This document shows, piece after piece, positions 35,953-46,199 of a stretch of DNA of 64,000 bases (position 1 is the stretch's first letter; each line of letters starts with the position of its first letter). The notes under the pieces are model-generated. The model worked only from the letters and a program-made list of their open reading frames with translations, had not been told where the DNA came from and ran no database searches. A program made the position numbers and the translations under genes. The DNA is taken from contig OY720350.1 in NCBI GenBank assembly GCA_963082975.1, positions 13,920,910-13,984,909 on the forward strand, given 5' to 3'. This stretch comes from Labia minor. Its lineage: Eukaryota > Arthropoda > Insecta > Dermaptera > Spongiphoridae.

Positions 35953-36504
35953 ATTCTTACGGATGCAAGTAATGAAAATTTTTTTCTATCAATCAATAAA
36001 ATAAATATTTGTTCAAAAAAGATTCACTAAATTTAGATAAAATAGGAATAAATAAATAAATAAACGTTTAGATAACTCTATAAAGTACACTAACAACTAT
36101 AAATCTGTTAAAAATTAATTCTTTCAAAGAGCCCGATTATGCTTCCAGCGTCCCATTAAAAAGAATAAAATTTTTTATTATCTCTAATAAAATATTCTTT
36201 TCGATGCAAATTATCGCCATTTATATTTTCTTGTTTCATTTACTTTTTCTTACCTTTGGGGCTGAAATCGCATTCACTTTATGGATGATAATTGGCCACG
36301 GATTTGTGTTGTTTTTTTTTGTTTTTTTTTGGTTTCCCTTTGCATTCGAATGGTAATAAAGTACTAGAAATAAAAATTTAATTACTTAGCAATATTGTGG
36401 GTCTGTTTATCAATTAGTCTCTTTGGAGTTGCCACCCCAATCAAGTGAAGTCATTTTATCTATTCACAAAACATTACTAATACCAATTGATTTTTTTTTA
36501 TTTC
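35953..36504. other. AT-rich spacer with a possible splice donor
   Basis: On the minus strand GCCCCAAAG followed by GTAAGA (about 36261-36252) is a strong donor after a small GC-richer patch (36255-36305). No acceptor or clear frame supports an exon. Confidence 0.35.
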
Positions 36505-37405
36505 TGTTTTTTGTAATTATTATTTAGTCTTTGTATAAGATTATCATTAATATATTTTTTTTATAAATATAAAGGTTTTGTTTGTATAATAGGTACTTAG
36601 AATTTAATTATTTTTTTTTATTTTTAATTAATTGGAGAATTCAAAATATAAAAATAAAAATTTTTTATAAAATAACGTTTTTGCCAATGAACTAAAAAGA
36701 ATAAAATAATTTTTCTATAAGCCTGACAAAGTTTATCGATGAATTGCTTCATATTCAACGAAAAACATTGGGCGCATTTAGTTTTATATATTCATATGAA
36801 AAATCAAGTCAAATTTTTGTAATAATAAAAATTTTATTAAAGACATAAACTGACCAATTTTTTTATCATGCAATAAAATTGATAGATTAATTGTAAGAGC
36901 TAATAATTAATCTTTTATCTTCTATCAAAGCATGATTCAAAATTTAAAAGAATTTTTATTAAATATACATATTATCAATCAAATCCCCAATGGTTGATTA
37001 TATTAGAAGAAATAGTGTTACTTGTTAATGAAGTGTTTTACTGTTGTATGTATGTATACTATATATGAATTATAGCTCTATAAAGGAAGTTAATTGCATA
37101 AAAATCAAATAAAAACTAAAAGCACCCAATGTTTTTTGTTGAATATGGATGATAATTTATCCATAAACTTATTCAGGCTTATAGAAAAATTATTTTATTC
37201 TTTTAAGTCCATTGAAAAACGTTATTTTATAAATTTTTTTATATTTATATTTTGAATTCTCCAATTCATTAAAAATAAATTGCAAAGTGAATATAAAAAA
37301 AAATAATTAAATTCTAAGTACCTATTATTCAAACAAAACCTTTATATTTATAAAAAAATATATTAATGATAATCATATATAAAGACTAAATAATAATTAT
37401 AGTTT
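36505..37405. mobile_element. Family F element, large inverted arms
   Basis: Roughly 280-bp arms: the left arm (36516-36790, with AAAGGTTTTGTTTGTATAAT and AGGTACTTAGAATTTAATTA) returns inverted at 37125-37398. The internal 330 bp include GTGTTACTTGTTAATGAAGT. Homologous pieces occur at 52530-53390 and 61565-62612, where the element continues into an ORF-bearing part. This copy therefore looks like a fold-back, non-coding derivative. Superfamily unknown. Confidence 0.8.
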
Positions 37406-37410
37406 ATAGT

Positions 37411-37570
37411 TTTTAGGTGCTCTGTCCCGGCGGGACAGACTACTATCCCGTTTTTTAAATATTTAGGACATTTAGTACTTTTTTTGAAAATTTTTTCAAT
37501 TTGTTTCTTAAAAAAAAAAAAGGTAAACCGTTTGTTCCGCTTTGGTGTTTTCGAAATATGGTGACCCTAT
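37411..37570. mobile_element. hAT-like MITE fragment
   Basis: The TGTCCCGGCGGGACAGA palindrome near 37422 and the shared core TTTTTTCAATTTGTTTCTTA identify it with the hAT-like group here. The right side ends around CGAAATATGGTGACCC. Termini are not clear. Confidence 0.5.
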
Positions 37571-37914
37571 ATATAATCTAAAAGATTATTTTTTGCATTC
37601 ATGGATTTTTTTATTTGTTTTTAACTCTATTAAAAAAAATAAATAAATCAAGATAATTGATTATAATAGGTGGACATTATTTGTTCTTCTTGCTATTAGT
37701 TAATTAATTATTTCTTTTTGATAAAATAAAATAATAAATTGGAATCAATCCTTTTCAAAAAAATAAGTTATTTAGAATTTGTTATTTTTCAATAATTTTT
37801 TTTATATTTTTATTAAAACTCAAATAAATACCTTCATAACAAATGAATAATGACCTCAATGATTTAATTGATAAATGTAAAACATAATATAACAAATGTA
37901 ATTATTTAAAATAT
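37571..37914. other. AT-rich spacer
   Basis: No feature seen. Confidence 0.6.
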
Positions 37915-37928
37915 GTCCAAGGAAGGTA

Positions 37929-38120
37929 GTGCCTCTTTTGGAAACAATGCATTTCGTAATCGATGCAATAAATAGCAGGTCTGAACTACGAGGTGACCGC
38001 CTGAGAACACTCGTGACCCTTACAATTTCAGATGAGTCATTGGATTTGATTGGAGTGTGTCAGAAATTGAGATTGGAATTAGCAAACCTTTCTTCTCATA
38101 AATATTGCCAAGAATTTTGA
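37929..38120 (+). CDS. Candidate coding exon, unknown
   Basis: A GC-richer patch with a 63-codon frame whose composition is protein-like: MPLLETMHFVIDAINSRSEL, then RLRTLVTLTISDESLD and VCQKLRLELANLSSHKYC. TTACAATTTCAG within it could be an internal acceptor. No domain recognised, no neighbouring exon identified, and no start context to favour the ATG. It may be a fossil of a gene or TE. Confidence 0.3.
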   Translation: MPLLETMHFVIDAINSRSELRGDRLRTLVTLTISDESLDLIGVCQKLRLELANLSSHKYCQEF

Positions 38121-38280
38121 TTATTCATTGATAAGAAATGTCTTTACCGGTATTGATAAATATTATAGACTAATAATTAATTTTTTTATATTTTAATTTA
38201 CATATACTTATATAGATAAAATTAACAATTTAATATATATATATATATATCTTCCTGAAAAATTATGTTAAGTATACATA

Positions 38281-39131
38281 CACGGCGTGAACAATAGCCA
38301 AGGTGATTGAGACCATAAAAACAAAACGGGTTACAAATCTATAAATTTTATTTCAGATTATTCAAAATACATCCCTGCCTCATTGATATATCTTTCAAAT
38401 CTTTTGTAAAATGAATTGAAACATAAATAGAAGTCATTCTTTTGGAGCCCCTTTAGGGCCGCGGTTACGTAATTCTGGATTTCTTCCCTTCATGGCCATT
38501 TTTAGTTTAATGAATAGCCTGGGGCTAGATCAGGGGAATAGGGAGGATGGGCGAAAAGAGCACCGTCTTTTTTAGCCAAAAACTCGGTCACAATTAGGCA
38601 CTTGTGTGTAATAGCCTCCATGAGCCTTGCTCGCGATACTCAGAGCGAATTCGAGTGATTCTCTTCAGCAAACGATCGAAGACCTTTAAATAGTATTCTC
38701 CATTGACCGTCTGCCCTTGGGGAGTGAATTCTTGATGAATGATGCCTTTAGCATAAAAAAAACTGTCAAAAGGGTCTTCACTCAACTCTTTTGAACCGGA
38801 CTTTTTTGGGTCGCTGCAAACCATTTGAAAATGTTCTTACGACTCATGGCTTCCCCTTTTTGAATCATTTCATATGTTTCTGTGGCTGTTTTTCCAAGCT
38901 TGAAACAGAATTTGATGTTGGTGCGAATTTGGAGTGTAGGATTCATGGTTTCTTTGTGACAAGGTAGAAAAAGTTGATCTGAAAAAAATTGGATTTCTGA
39001 AAAAGTATCAACACTAGAAAGCTGAATTTTTTTTTGGTTATCGAGGGTTCATATACCTAGCTGATATCTTAGGTGTAGCGCCGCGAAAAGGAGTTACAGC
39101 ACCACTCACCTTGGTTATTGTCCACACCGTG
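38281..39131 (-). mobile_element. mariner element, third lineage, both TIRs present
   Basis: The left terminus CACGGCGTGAACAATAGCCA (followed by AGGTGATTG) is inverted at the right end (TTGGTTATTGTCCACACCGTG to 39131, preceded by CACTCACC). TA precedes the left end; the right flank does not show TA. The 851-bp body encodes a broken mariner transposase on the minus strand. Confidence 0.88.
38330..38824 (-). pseudogene. mariner transposase, frameshifted and missing a catalytic Asp block
   Basis: Minus-strand readings: GIIHQEFTPQGQTVNGEYYL with VFDRLLKRI (38594-38824), then after frame changes EFLAKKD and AHPPYSPDLAPG near the third Asp, and KRFERYINEAGMYFE near the C-terminus. The block HHDNAPAHT, holding the second catalytic Asp in mariners, is deleted: LLHTSA joins straight onto the next segment. 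Stops and shifts make it inactive. Confidence 0.88.
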
Positions 39132-40155
39132 AAGGTACACTGACCCCTAAGTAAAGTAATTGCCAGAAATTCTATCTAATCTTCATAGAAATAAATACTA
39201 TTGAATTTTTATTGATTTTTTTTTGTTAGTTTTATTTTCTATATTTAAATTAAAAATATTTAATTGCTTGTATAACTTTGTTCGAATTCCCATTAAAAGA
39301 GATCCTATCAATCGTGTTTGTATGAATATCTTCTTAATCAATTTTTTTATATTTTTAAATGGAATAAAAGATTTGAACATTCAAAATGAAGAAGAATAAG
39401 GCAGACGCATAGCAACTATGCAAATGTTGAACTCACTGCAGAGATGATAATCTTCCAACAAGATAAAAAAGAAAAAAAAAATCAAATTGTTCAGCCTTTA
39501 AGATATTTCAACAGAAATTAATGATTAGGGCTGATATTTCGCCGCCATAACAGCTGACAATTTATATCTAAAAGAAGATGGAGCGAGATCGGCTTAGGAT
39601 AAAAAGAAAGGAAGATGTGGCATCAGCGCATCGTCTTTCTTCTTCCAAAGGCTCACACATAGAGCACACATTTATTGGATATATATATACATATACTTAT
39701 ATATACATATGTATATGTATATATATATTATGCACTCACACTTCCAACTACTCAATTGCGTGAACATCGTTCATTCGACCAAATTTTGATTAATATGCCG
39801 ACCACATATTTCATTATAATATCTTCCCTACTACTTCAGAAGGCTTTGTGAAGATATATTGATAATTTATTTAACTAAATATGGATCATTGATTTGTTTC
39901 TTTTATTCATTCTTAACGATCAGGTGTGATCTAATTTTAATATAATTTTGATTAATATCCACTTGACATTAAAAGACAAGTAAAGATTATTAATTAATTA
40001 ATAAAATAAAAATTAAATAGGTATAATAACTTTATTTAAATCTATCTAAATATATATAAAAGAGTCGTTTATTTTGTAAGTTACCTAACTCTAATTATCT
40101 TCAAATCGGGATATTTAAGGGGTTGCGTTTCTATGAATTTAAAAATATACGTAAA
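39132..40155. other. AT-rich spacer with a short coding-like patch
   Basis: 39578-39665 is GC-richer and reads MERDRLRIKRKEDVASAHRL then SSSKGSHIEHTFI on the plus strand before entering a (TA)n/ATAC microsatellite (39681-39731). An exon is possible but unsupported by splice sites. Confidence 0.35.
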
Positions 40156-40159
40156 GGAT

Positions 40160-40824
40160 CCTAATGTTACTATCTATCTCTGTGGCTCTACGGAACTCGA
40201 AAGTTCTTGGCCGCAGCAACCACATTTCTCCAAGTGTCCCTATTCTGAGTCACAACCCTCCAATCCCTATCCTCTCCCATCTCTCTCACGTCCATTCCTA
40301 CATTTTCCACCCACCGCGTCCTTGGTCTTCCAAACGGGCGTTTCCCACTCGGTCTCCCCAATATATTTTTCGCCATTCATTCCTCCCCCATTCTAGCCAC
40401 GTGTCCTGCCCACCGCAGCCTTCTCGATTTTATAATTCTAACTATATCTGGAGATGCATAGAAGTCAAGCAGTTATGCAGTCTCCGCCATTCCTCGGTGA
40501 CCTCATCTTTCTTCGCAGAATCCTGCTCTCAAATACTCTAAATCTACTCTCGTCACCCAAGGTCATAGATCATGCCTCAAACCCATATAATACAACCGGT
40601 AAAATAAGTGTTTTATATATTTTAATTTGTATCCCCTTTGATGATAATTTTGAAGCAATAAGCCCATTTACGGAATGATAACAGGCGCTTCCCGATTGTA
40701 AGCTCGCTTTAAACTCTTCTCGAATATTATTATCTTTCGTTATTACAGAACCTAAGTATTTAAATTTTTCTACATTTACAAATTCTATAAGATTTTGTGT
40801 GTTAATACTATTCCTCTCTAACAA
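40160..40824 (-). pseudogene. Non-LTR retrotransposon ORF2, 5'-truncated C-terminal part
   Basis: From 40824 downward the minus strand reads KFKYLGSVITKD and IKIYKTLILPVVLYGFEA, the end of a reverse-transcriptase domain. A stop and shifts follow, with RILRRKM and RRLRWAGHVARMG in other frames, then KRPFGRPRTRWVEN and DRDWRVVTQNRDTWRNVV (40188-40376), the C-terminal signature of a widespread arthropod LINE family. The catalytic FADD box and endonuclease are missing. The plus-strand frames are shadows. A related relic is at 185-420. Confidence 0.9.
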
Positions 40825-40970
40825 ATTAATATTAAGAATTTACAACAAAGAATGTTTATATTTATATAATAAATTGATTATAATTAAATTATATATTTAA
40901 ATAATTTGCTTAAAAGAGTGAAATTAATTAATTAATTTCCACGGCGATTTTGATACTAATCATCGCCACA
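40820..40970. repeat. Direct repeat, copy 1 (partner 42211-42352)
   Basis: AACAAATTAATATTAAGAAT to TTAATTTCCACGGCGATTTT recurs with few changes 1.39 kb downstream. The LINE end touches this copy and HLE-B lies between the two. Confidence 0.85.
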
Positions 40971-41307
40971 TATATATTTAATTTAAGTATATGATGGGAT
41001 AAAATATACTAAATATAATTGATGATAATAAAAAATAATTATTTATATCTATTTATGTCAGAATATCTTTCAAAACAAGATGAGTAAATGAAAAAAAATG
41101 ACATTAATTTTTTATACTTATATACCAGTATAATATAGTACATACATATCATACTAAAAATAAGTTTAAAATTGAAGAAATTGTGTTATTTAACTATTTA
41201 GAAGGAATTAAATAAGCTTAAGAAAGTGAAGGAATAGATTTTGTCAGATAAGTAATAATAAAAATAATTAAATCAAATAGAAAGTAATATAATATATAAA
41301 AGAAAAA
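40971..41307. other. AT-rich spacer
   Basis: No feature seen. Confidence 0.6.
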
Positions 41308-41946
41308 ATAAGTTGACCTGTGGCCAGGTCCGAACCGACCGACGGTTTGAAGTAAATTAATTTCCAGCTACAGAAACAATTTCAAATAATTTTAATATAT
41401 CTATTAATGTAATAAAAAACAGATAGGCATACATAAATAATAAATATAAACATTTTTAATTTTATTTTATTTATAATATATATGCAAGACCAGGCTGTGA
41501 CGTCATGAATGACTGGATGACGTCATATAATTTTAAATCAAGAAAAAACTAAAAAATATGATTTTTCTCTAGGATAAAACCAATACAAAGTGCATGATTC
41601 GTGGTGATATATAAAAAAATCTCCTCATGTGAAATTTGGTGTGAAAATAACCCTTCCCTTCTTATCGTCGATCGCTAATGCTACCACTTCCGGTTTCCGG
41701 ATTTGCACCAAAAGTTGATCAATTCATCCCACTGATGCATTAAGTAAATATACCAAATTTCATCAAAATCGGTTGAGCCGTTCAGGCTGTACACATCTAT
41801 ACGGACGGACAGACGGACGGACAGACATCACATGCTAAAAATACTTTTTTCTGTTAAGAAAATGCATGATTCGTGGAGATATGTAAAAATCTCCATATGT
41901 GAAATTTGGTGTGAAAACAATACCTCCCTTACTATCGTCGGTCGGT
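41308..41946 (-). mobile_element. HLE-B element, full length
   Basis: Read on the plus strand it opens with the right end (AAGTTGACCTGTGGCCAGGT, hairpin GACCTG-TGGC-CAGGTC), 3 bp, then ACCGACCGACG. It closes with CGTCGGTCGGT at 41946. Between them lie TGACGTCAT words, the (GACGGACA)n zone near 41806-41826, and GTGAAATTTGGTGTGAAAA. No ORF. It and 44127-44796 are the two copies with both ends. Confidence 0.92.
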
Positions 41947-42210
41947 AAAAATGGTTAATATTTTATATTATCTAAAATTAAATTGAATTTTAGAAATTAA
42001 TTTAAAATATTTGATTAGTAATATAAATTTGGTATTATCTTTTAATTTAATGTAAACAATGAAAAATTTAAAAAAAATTTTTTACTTGAATCAAAATTTT
42101 ATTTTATTAAATTTATCCATGCATATATTTAAAGAAAAGTATTAAGATCTTTGATAAAAATATATTACATCAGAAGGTTTAGTTAATGTAAATTTATTTA
42201 TTAACAAGAA

Positions 42211-42352
42211 AACAAACAAATTAATATTAAGAATTTATAATAAAGAATGTTTATATTTATATAAATTGATTATAATTAAATTATATATTTATATAATTTG
42301 CTTAAAAGAGTCAAATTAATTAATTAATTTCCACGGCAAATCTGATACTAAT
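42211..42352. repeat. Direct repeat, copy 2 (partner 40820-40970)
   Basis: AACAAATTAATATTAAGAAT to TTAATTTCCACGGCAAATCT; see copy 1. Confidence 0.85.
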
Positions 42353-42872
42353 GACAGATTTTATTAATTCTAAAATAATAATTACAGAAATATTATAAAT
42401 ATATACATAGATAGTAAAATAAAATAAATAAATACAATAAATAAAAGAAATAAATTAAATTACAAGTTATTTTAACTGATTAAATTTAGAAACGATAAAT
42501 TATAAACACTTTTAACTTGAACAAACAATTAAATTTTAAATTATAAAACATAAATCCAGTGTCTCTTATATTCTTTTACTCAAGCATATTTATTAAATAG
42601 GATATTATTATAATTTACCTATAGATAAAAATATAAATAAATATTGATGATGTAATTTTTGTTTATTTTCTTCATTAGTTATTTTTATTATGTATTTTCC
42701 AATTAATTACAATAATGTGCGTTCTATTATATTGATTCAAAGATTAATAATAATATTAATATATTATAATATTTATTACCATATTCTCACAATTTCATTA
42801 AAGATTTTCATCAATATGGTTTAATGATTAATACATACAATCTAAAAAATAGTGTAATAATCAAGTAAATTG
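42353..42872. other. AT-rich spacer
   Basis: No feature seen. Confidence 0.6.
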
Positions 42873-42880
42873 TGCTAGAG

Positions 42881-43172
42881 CAGTGATTCTCAACCACTGT
42901 GCCGCGGCAAATTTTTGTGTGCCGCGAGATTTTCAAAATGTTCCACCAAAATTTACAAATGTAAAGTTCAAATTAAGAAAAACTACTTATTTATTTTATA
43001 TGTATGTTAAAAAAGGTAAAATGTTTTTGAGATCAGGCTCTTAAATATTTTTGACTTTTTTCAATATGGTAAATAAGTAAAAAACTTTTACATTTATCTT
43101 TTTCTTTGTGTGCCGCCAAATTTTAAACCGTTAAAAGTGTGTGGCGCGGTAAAAAAAGATTGAGAATCACTG
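42881..43172. mobile_element. hAT-like MITE, copy 2, with imperfect target duplication
   Basis: Termini CAGTGATTCTCAACCACTGT and GATTGAGAATCACTG are inverted. The flanks TGCTAGAG (42873-42880) and TGTTAGAC (43173-43180) match at 6 of 8 positions, as expected for a decayed hAT duplication. GTGCCGCG words occur near both ends. Confidence 0.85.
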
Positions 43173-43290
43173 TGTTAGACACATGTTCAATATTTAATTA
43201 AAAGGCATATTTTTGTGAAATTTAAATGAAAAACATCAACAATTTAGTTTCATTTAAAGATTTTTAATTTTAATTTCTCAAAATAAAAAA

Positions 43291-43394
43291 AAAAAACTAA
43301 AATTAATGACATATCTTTGCATTCTAATTTCTTAGTATTTTCAAATTTTTACACATTTCTTACATCAACCCTCAACATATATAAATTTAATATA
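43291..43394. repeat. Direct repeat, copy 1 (partner 43606-43717)
   Basis: AATTAATGACATATCTTTGC to CAACATATATAAATTTAATA recurs nearly perfectly about 315 bp downstream. Very similar copies mean a recent local duplication. Confidence 0.9.
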
Positions 43395-43605
43395 AAGTCA
43401 AAAATCAAAACAGTTATATTAAAAGTTTTAGTTTATAAAAATATTTGAAAATATTTAATCATTAATAAAAATAAATAATTATTAGAGAATGGATATCACT
43501 TTTGTTCAAACGTTCATCTTCAAAATTTTTGGTATATTTTTTTCCCTCTTTTTATTTCATTAGCTTATAAAGTATATTATAATTATAAAGTAGATTTAAA
43601 AAAAA

Positions 43606-43717
43606 TTAAAATAAAAAACAAAATTAATGACATATCTTTGCATTCTAATTTCTTAGTGTTTTCAAATTTTTACACATTTCTTACATCAACCCTCAACATA
43701 TATAAATTTAATATAAA
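43606..43717. repeat. Direct repeat, copy 2 (partner 43291-43394)
   Basis: Same sequence with one clear substitution (TTAGTATTTTC versus TTAGTGTTTTC). Confidence 0.9.
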
Positions 43718-44126
43718 AAAATATTACTTTATCAATTTATAAAAAGAAATCAAATTATAATATAATTCGTGCATGTTTATGTTTTGGATACTTCAATATG
43801 CCAGATAACAAAAATCGATATGTTAAATGCAATAATGAAAGGATGCATATGTTAAATGCAATAATGAAACTTTGGAATTCCTATAATCTGATTCGAATCC
43901 GTGTTGCTATGGTACACTATGCAATATTCTAAATGAAAAAGGATTTTATTGCTGCAATCTGTTTCATTTTTATTAGCCTAGCGGAATATGTGAAATCGTG
44001 ATAAATGAAGGTGAAGAAACAATAAAGGAAACATCAAACAAGTGAAAAAATTAACGAAGGAAACAAATAAAAAAAAAATCAAATCCAATTAGTTGATCTC
44101 AAGATAATGAACGTTTCACGTTTTTT
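43718..44126. other. AT-rich spacer with a short tandem duplication
   Basis: ATATGTTAAATGCAATAATG occurs twice in tandem (about 43818-43868). No gene. Confidence 0.6.
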
Positions 44127-44796
44127 ACCGGCCGACGATAGTAAGGGAGGTATTGTTTTCACACCAAATTTCACATGGATTCACATATACAGACGGACAG
44201 ACAGACATCATGCTAAAGATACTTTTTTCTGTTAACAAAATGCATGATTCGTGGAGATTTTTAGCATGATGTCTGTCCGTCTGTCCGTCTGTCCTTCTGT
44301 CCATCTGTCCGTCAGTCCATGTAGATGTGTACAGCTTGAACAGCTCAACGGATTTTGATGAAATTTGGTATATTTACTTAATGCATCAATATAATGAATT
44401 GATCAACTTTTGGTGAAAATCCGGAAACGGGAACTGGTAGTATTAGCGATCGACGATAGGAAGAGAAGGGTTATCTTCACACCAAATTTCACAAGTCACA
44501 TTTTTACATATCTCCACGAATCATGCACTTTGTATTGGTTTTATCCTCGGGAAACATCATCTTCATTAGTTTTTTCATAATTTTAAATTATAGGCCGTCA
44601 CCCAGCCCTTCATGACGTCACAGCCTGGTCTTACATATATATTATAAATAAAATTAAAAATATTTATGTTATATCCATATCTGTTTTTTATTGCATTAAT
44701 AGATATATTATAATTATTTGAAATTGTTTCTGTAGCTGGAAATTAATTTACTTCAAACCGTCGGTCGGTTCGGACCTGGCCACAGGTCAACTTATT
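44127..44796 (+). mobile_element. HLE-B element, full length, longest minisatellite
   Basis: Starts ACCGGCCGACGATAG at 44127 and ends CGTCGGTCGGTTCGGACCTG + GCCACAGGTC + AACTTATT. Microsatellite zone ATGTCTGTCCGTCTGTCCGT (44269 on), 8 or more TGTCCGTC-type units. An inverted duplication near 44230-44270 (TTTTTAGCATGATGTCTGT versus ACAGACATCATGCTAAAGAT) partly folds the left portion. Directly followed head to tail by HLE-C. Confidence 0.92.
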
Positions 44797-44821
44797 ACTT
44801 TCCCGCATACTTCGTATAATT
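44797..44821 (+). mobile_element. HLE-C left-end stub
   Basis: ACTTTCCCGCATACTTCGTA TAATT is a 25-bp duplicate of the HLE-C left terminus, placed between the HLE-B tail and the complete HLE-C left end at 44822. It is either an aborted or deleted earlier insertion, or an end duplication. Confidence 0.8.
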
Positions 44822-44952
44822 ACTTTCCCGCATACTTCGTATAAGGGAAGTATTGGAATCGTCAAAAATTTCGACTTCGAGATTTTGATAGATCTTGACG
44901 TTTTAGACCTCCCTGAGTCGGAAAATACCATTTTTGGAATTATGTCTGTGTG

Positions 44953-45016
44953 TGTGTATGTATGTATGTATGTATGTATGTATGTATGTATGTATGTATG
45001 TATGTATGTATGTATG

Positions 45017-45045
<29 letters not shown>
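44953..45045. repeat. (TATG)n microsatellite
   Basis: More than 20 TATG units inside HLE-C, long and pure, so likely length-polymorphic. Confidence 0.95.
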
Positions 45046-45047
<2 letters not shown>

Positions 45048-45347
45048 TGTCTGTAAGCAAATTTACTCAAAAACTAATCAAGCTAGAACTTCGAAATTTG
45101 GTACACCGATATTATTCACAGTTTGTAGATTTCTATCAAAATTTCGTCAAAATCGGTTAACCGGAAGTGGTACTTTACCTACAATGGTTGCGTTTACCTT
45201 TCAAGTAAAGTACCAGTTTGCTTCGAGATATTTGCTTCATATTTTGTATATAGATTTAAAAATATGAAAAAAATTCAGATACCAAATTTCATCATGATCT
45301 GACTACCGGAAATGACATTTTACCTATACAAGTAGCGTTTCCTTTTT

Positions 45348-45868
45348 ACCGACCGACGATAGTAAGGGAGGTATTGTTTTCACACCAAATTTCACCTGTG
45401 GATATTTTTAGGTACATATCTCCACGAATCATGCATTTTCTTAACAGAAAAAAGTATTTTTAGCATGATGTCTGTCCGTCCGTCCGCTGTGTGTCCGTAG
45501 AGATGTGTACAGCTTGAACGGCTCAACGGATTTTGATGAAATTTGGTATATTTACTTAATGCATCAGTATGATGAATGGATCAACTTTTGGTGCAAATCC
45601 GGAAACCGGAAGTGCTAGTATTGCCGATCGAAGAGAGGAAGTGAAGGATTATTTTCATATCAAATTTCACGTGAAGGCATATCTCCACGTGTTATGCACT
45701 TTGTATTGGTTTTATCCTCGAGAAAAATCATCTTCATTAGTTTTTTCTTAATTTAAAATTATATGACGTCACCCAGCACTTCATGACGTCACAGCCAGCC
45801 CTTATATATTATAAATAAAATAAAATTAAAAATATTTATATTATATCCATATCTGTTTTTTTTTACAT
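45348..45868 (+). mobile_element. HLE-B nested in HLE-C, right end missing
   Basis: Starts ACCGACCGACGATAG at 45348 and runs through ATGTCTGTCCGTCCGTCC and the TGACGTCA words to a T-run near 45868. The subterminal repeat and hairpin are absent, so it is 3'-truncated or the end was deleted. Confidence 0.88.
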
Positions 45869-45982
45869 TTAAAATATCAGTTAACCGGAAGTAGCACTTT
45901 ATTACATTCTAAATATTCATTCACAACTCTTTATACCTATTTATATGCGGGAAAGTCTAGGGGAGGACACTCCCGCTTATTT

Positions 45983-46199
45983 ATTGTTGGTATAACCCGG
46001 TTCTATTTTCAGTCTTTACGCCCTTCACCCCCAGATTTTCAAATTTCGTCAATAAATATAATATTATAAAGATTAATAATATATAATGAAAATATTTTTC
46101 ACCTTGTCTAGATTTTTATTATTATTTATCTTTAATTTAGTATCCTATTTTCAATTTTCCTTTTTCTGCTTACATTTCTATTCAATACAGCTTAGTGCC
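45983..46199 (+). mobile_element. Family H repeat, copy 3
   Basis: ATTGTTGGTATAACCCGGTT onward, following the HLE-C tail GCTTATTT directly. It matches 22996-23225 up to CAGCTTAGTGCCT. The 65-codon frame over it is Phe/Leu-rich and not convincing. Confidence 0.75.

Larger units (their letters stand above)
44822..45980 (+). mobile_element. HLE-C element, full length, split by HLE-B
   Basis: The left terminus ACTTTCCCGCAT (44822) has a perfect inverted partner ATGCGGGAAAGT (45945-45956), then spacer CTAG, hairpin GGGAG-GACA-CTCCC, and end GCTTATTT. The microsatellite ATGTCTGTG(TG)n(TATG)n runs at 44942-45045. The body GGTACACCGATATTATTCAC, CTATCAAAATTTCG, ACCGGAAGTGG aligns with the same zone of HLE-A, showing common ancestry. 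A partial HLE-B (45348-45868) is nested inside. The Tyr/Val repeat frames are translated microsatellite. Confidence 0.9.

Noticed and set aside
36505..37405. LTR retrotransposon
   Set aside because: The long repeats are inverted, not direct, and no gag/pol motif is present.
40133..40678. Plus-strand Ser/Pro-rich ORFs
   Set aside because: Antisense of the LINE C-terminus, which reads recognisable motifs on the minus strand.
44127..45980. CRISPR-like or satellite array from the TGTCCGTC and TATG repeats
   Set aside because: No repeat-spacer structure; eukaryotic microsatellite zones inside mobile elements.
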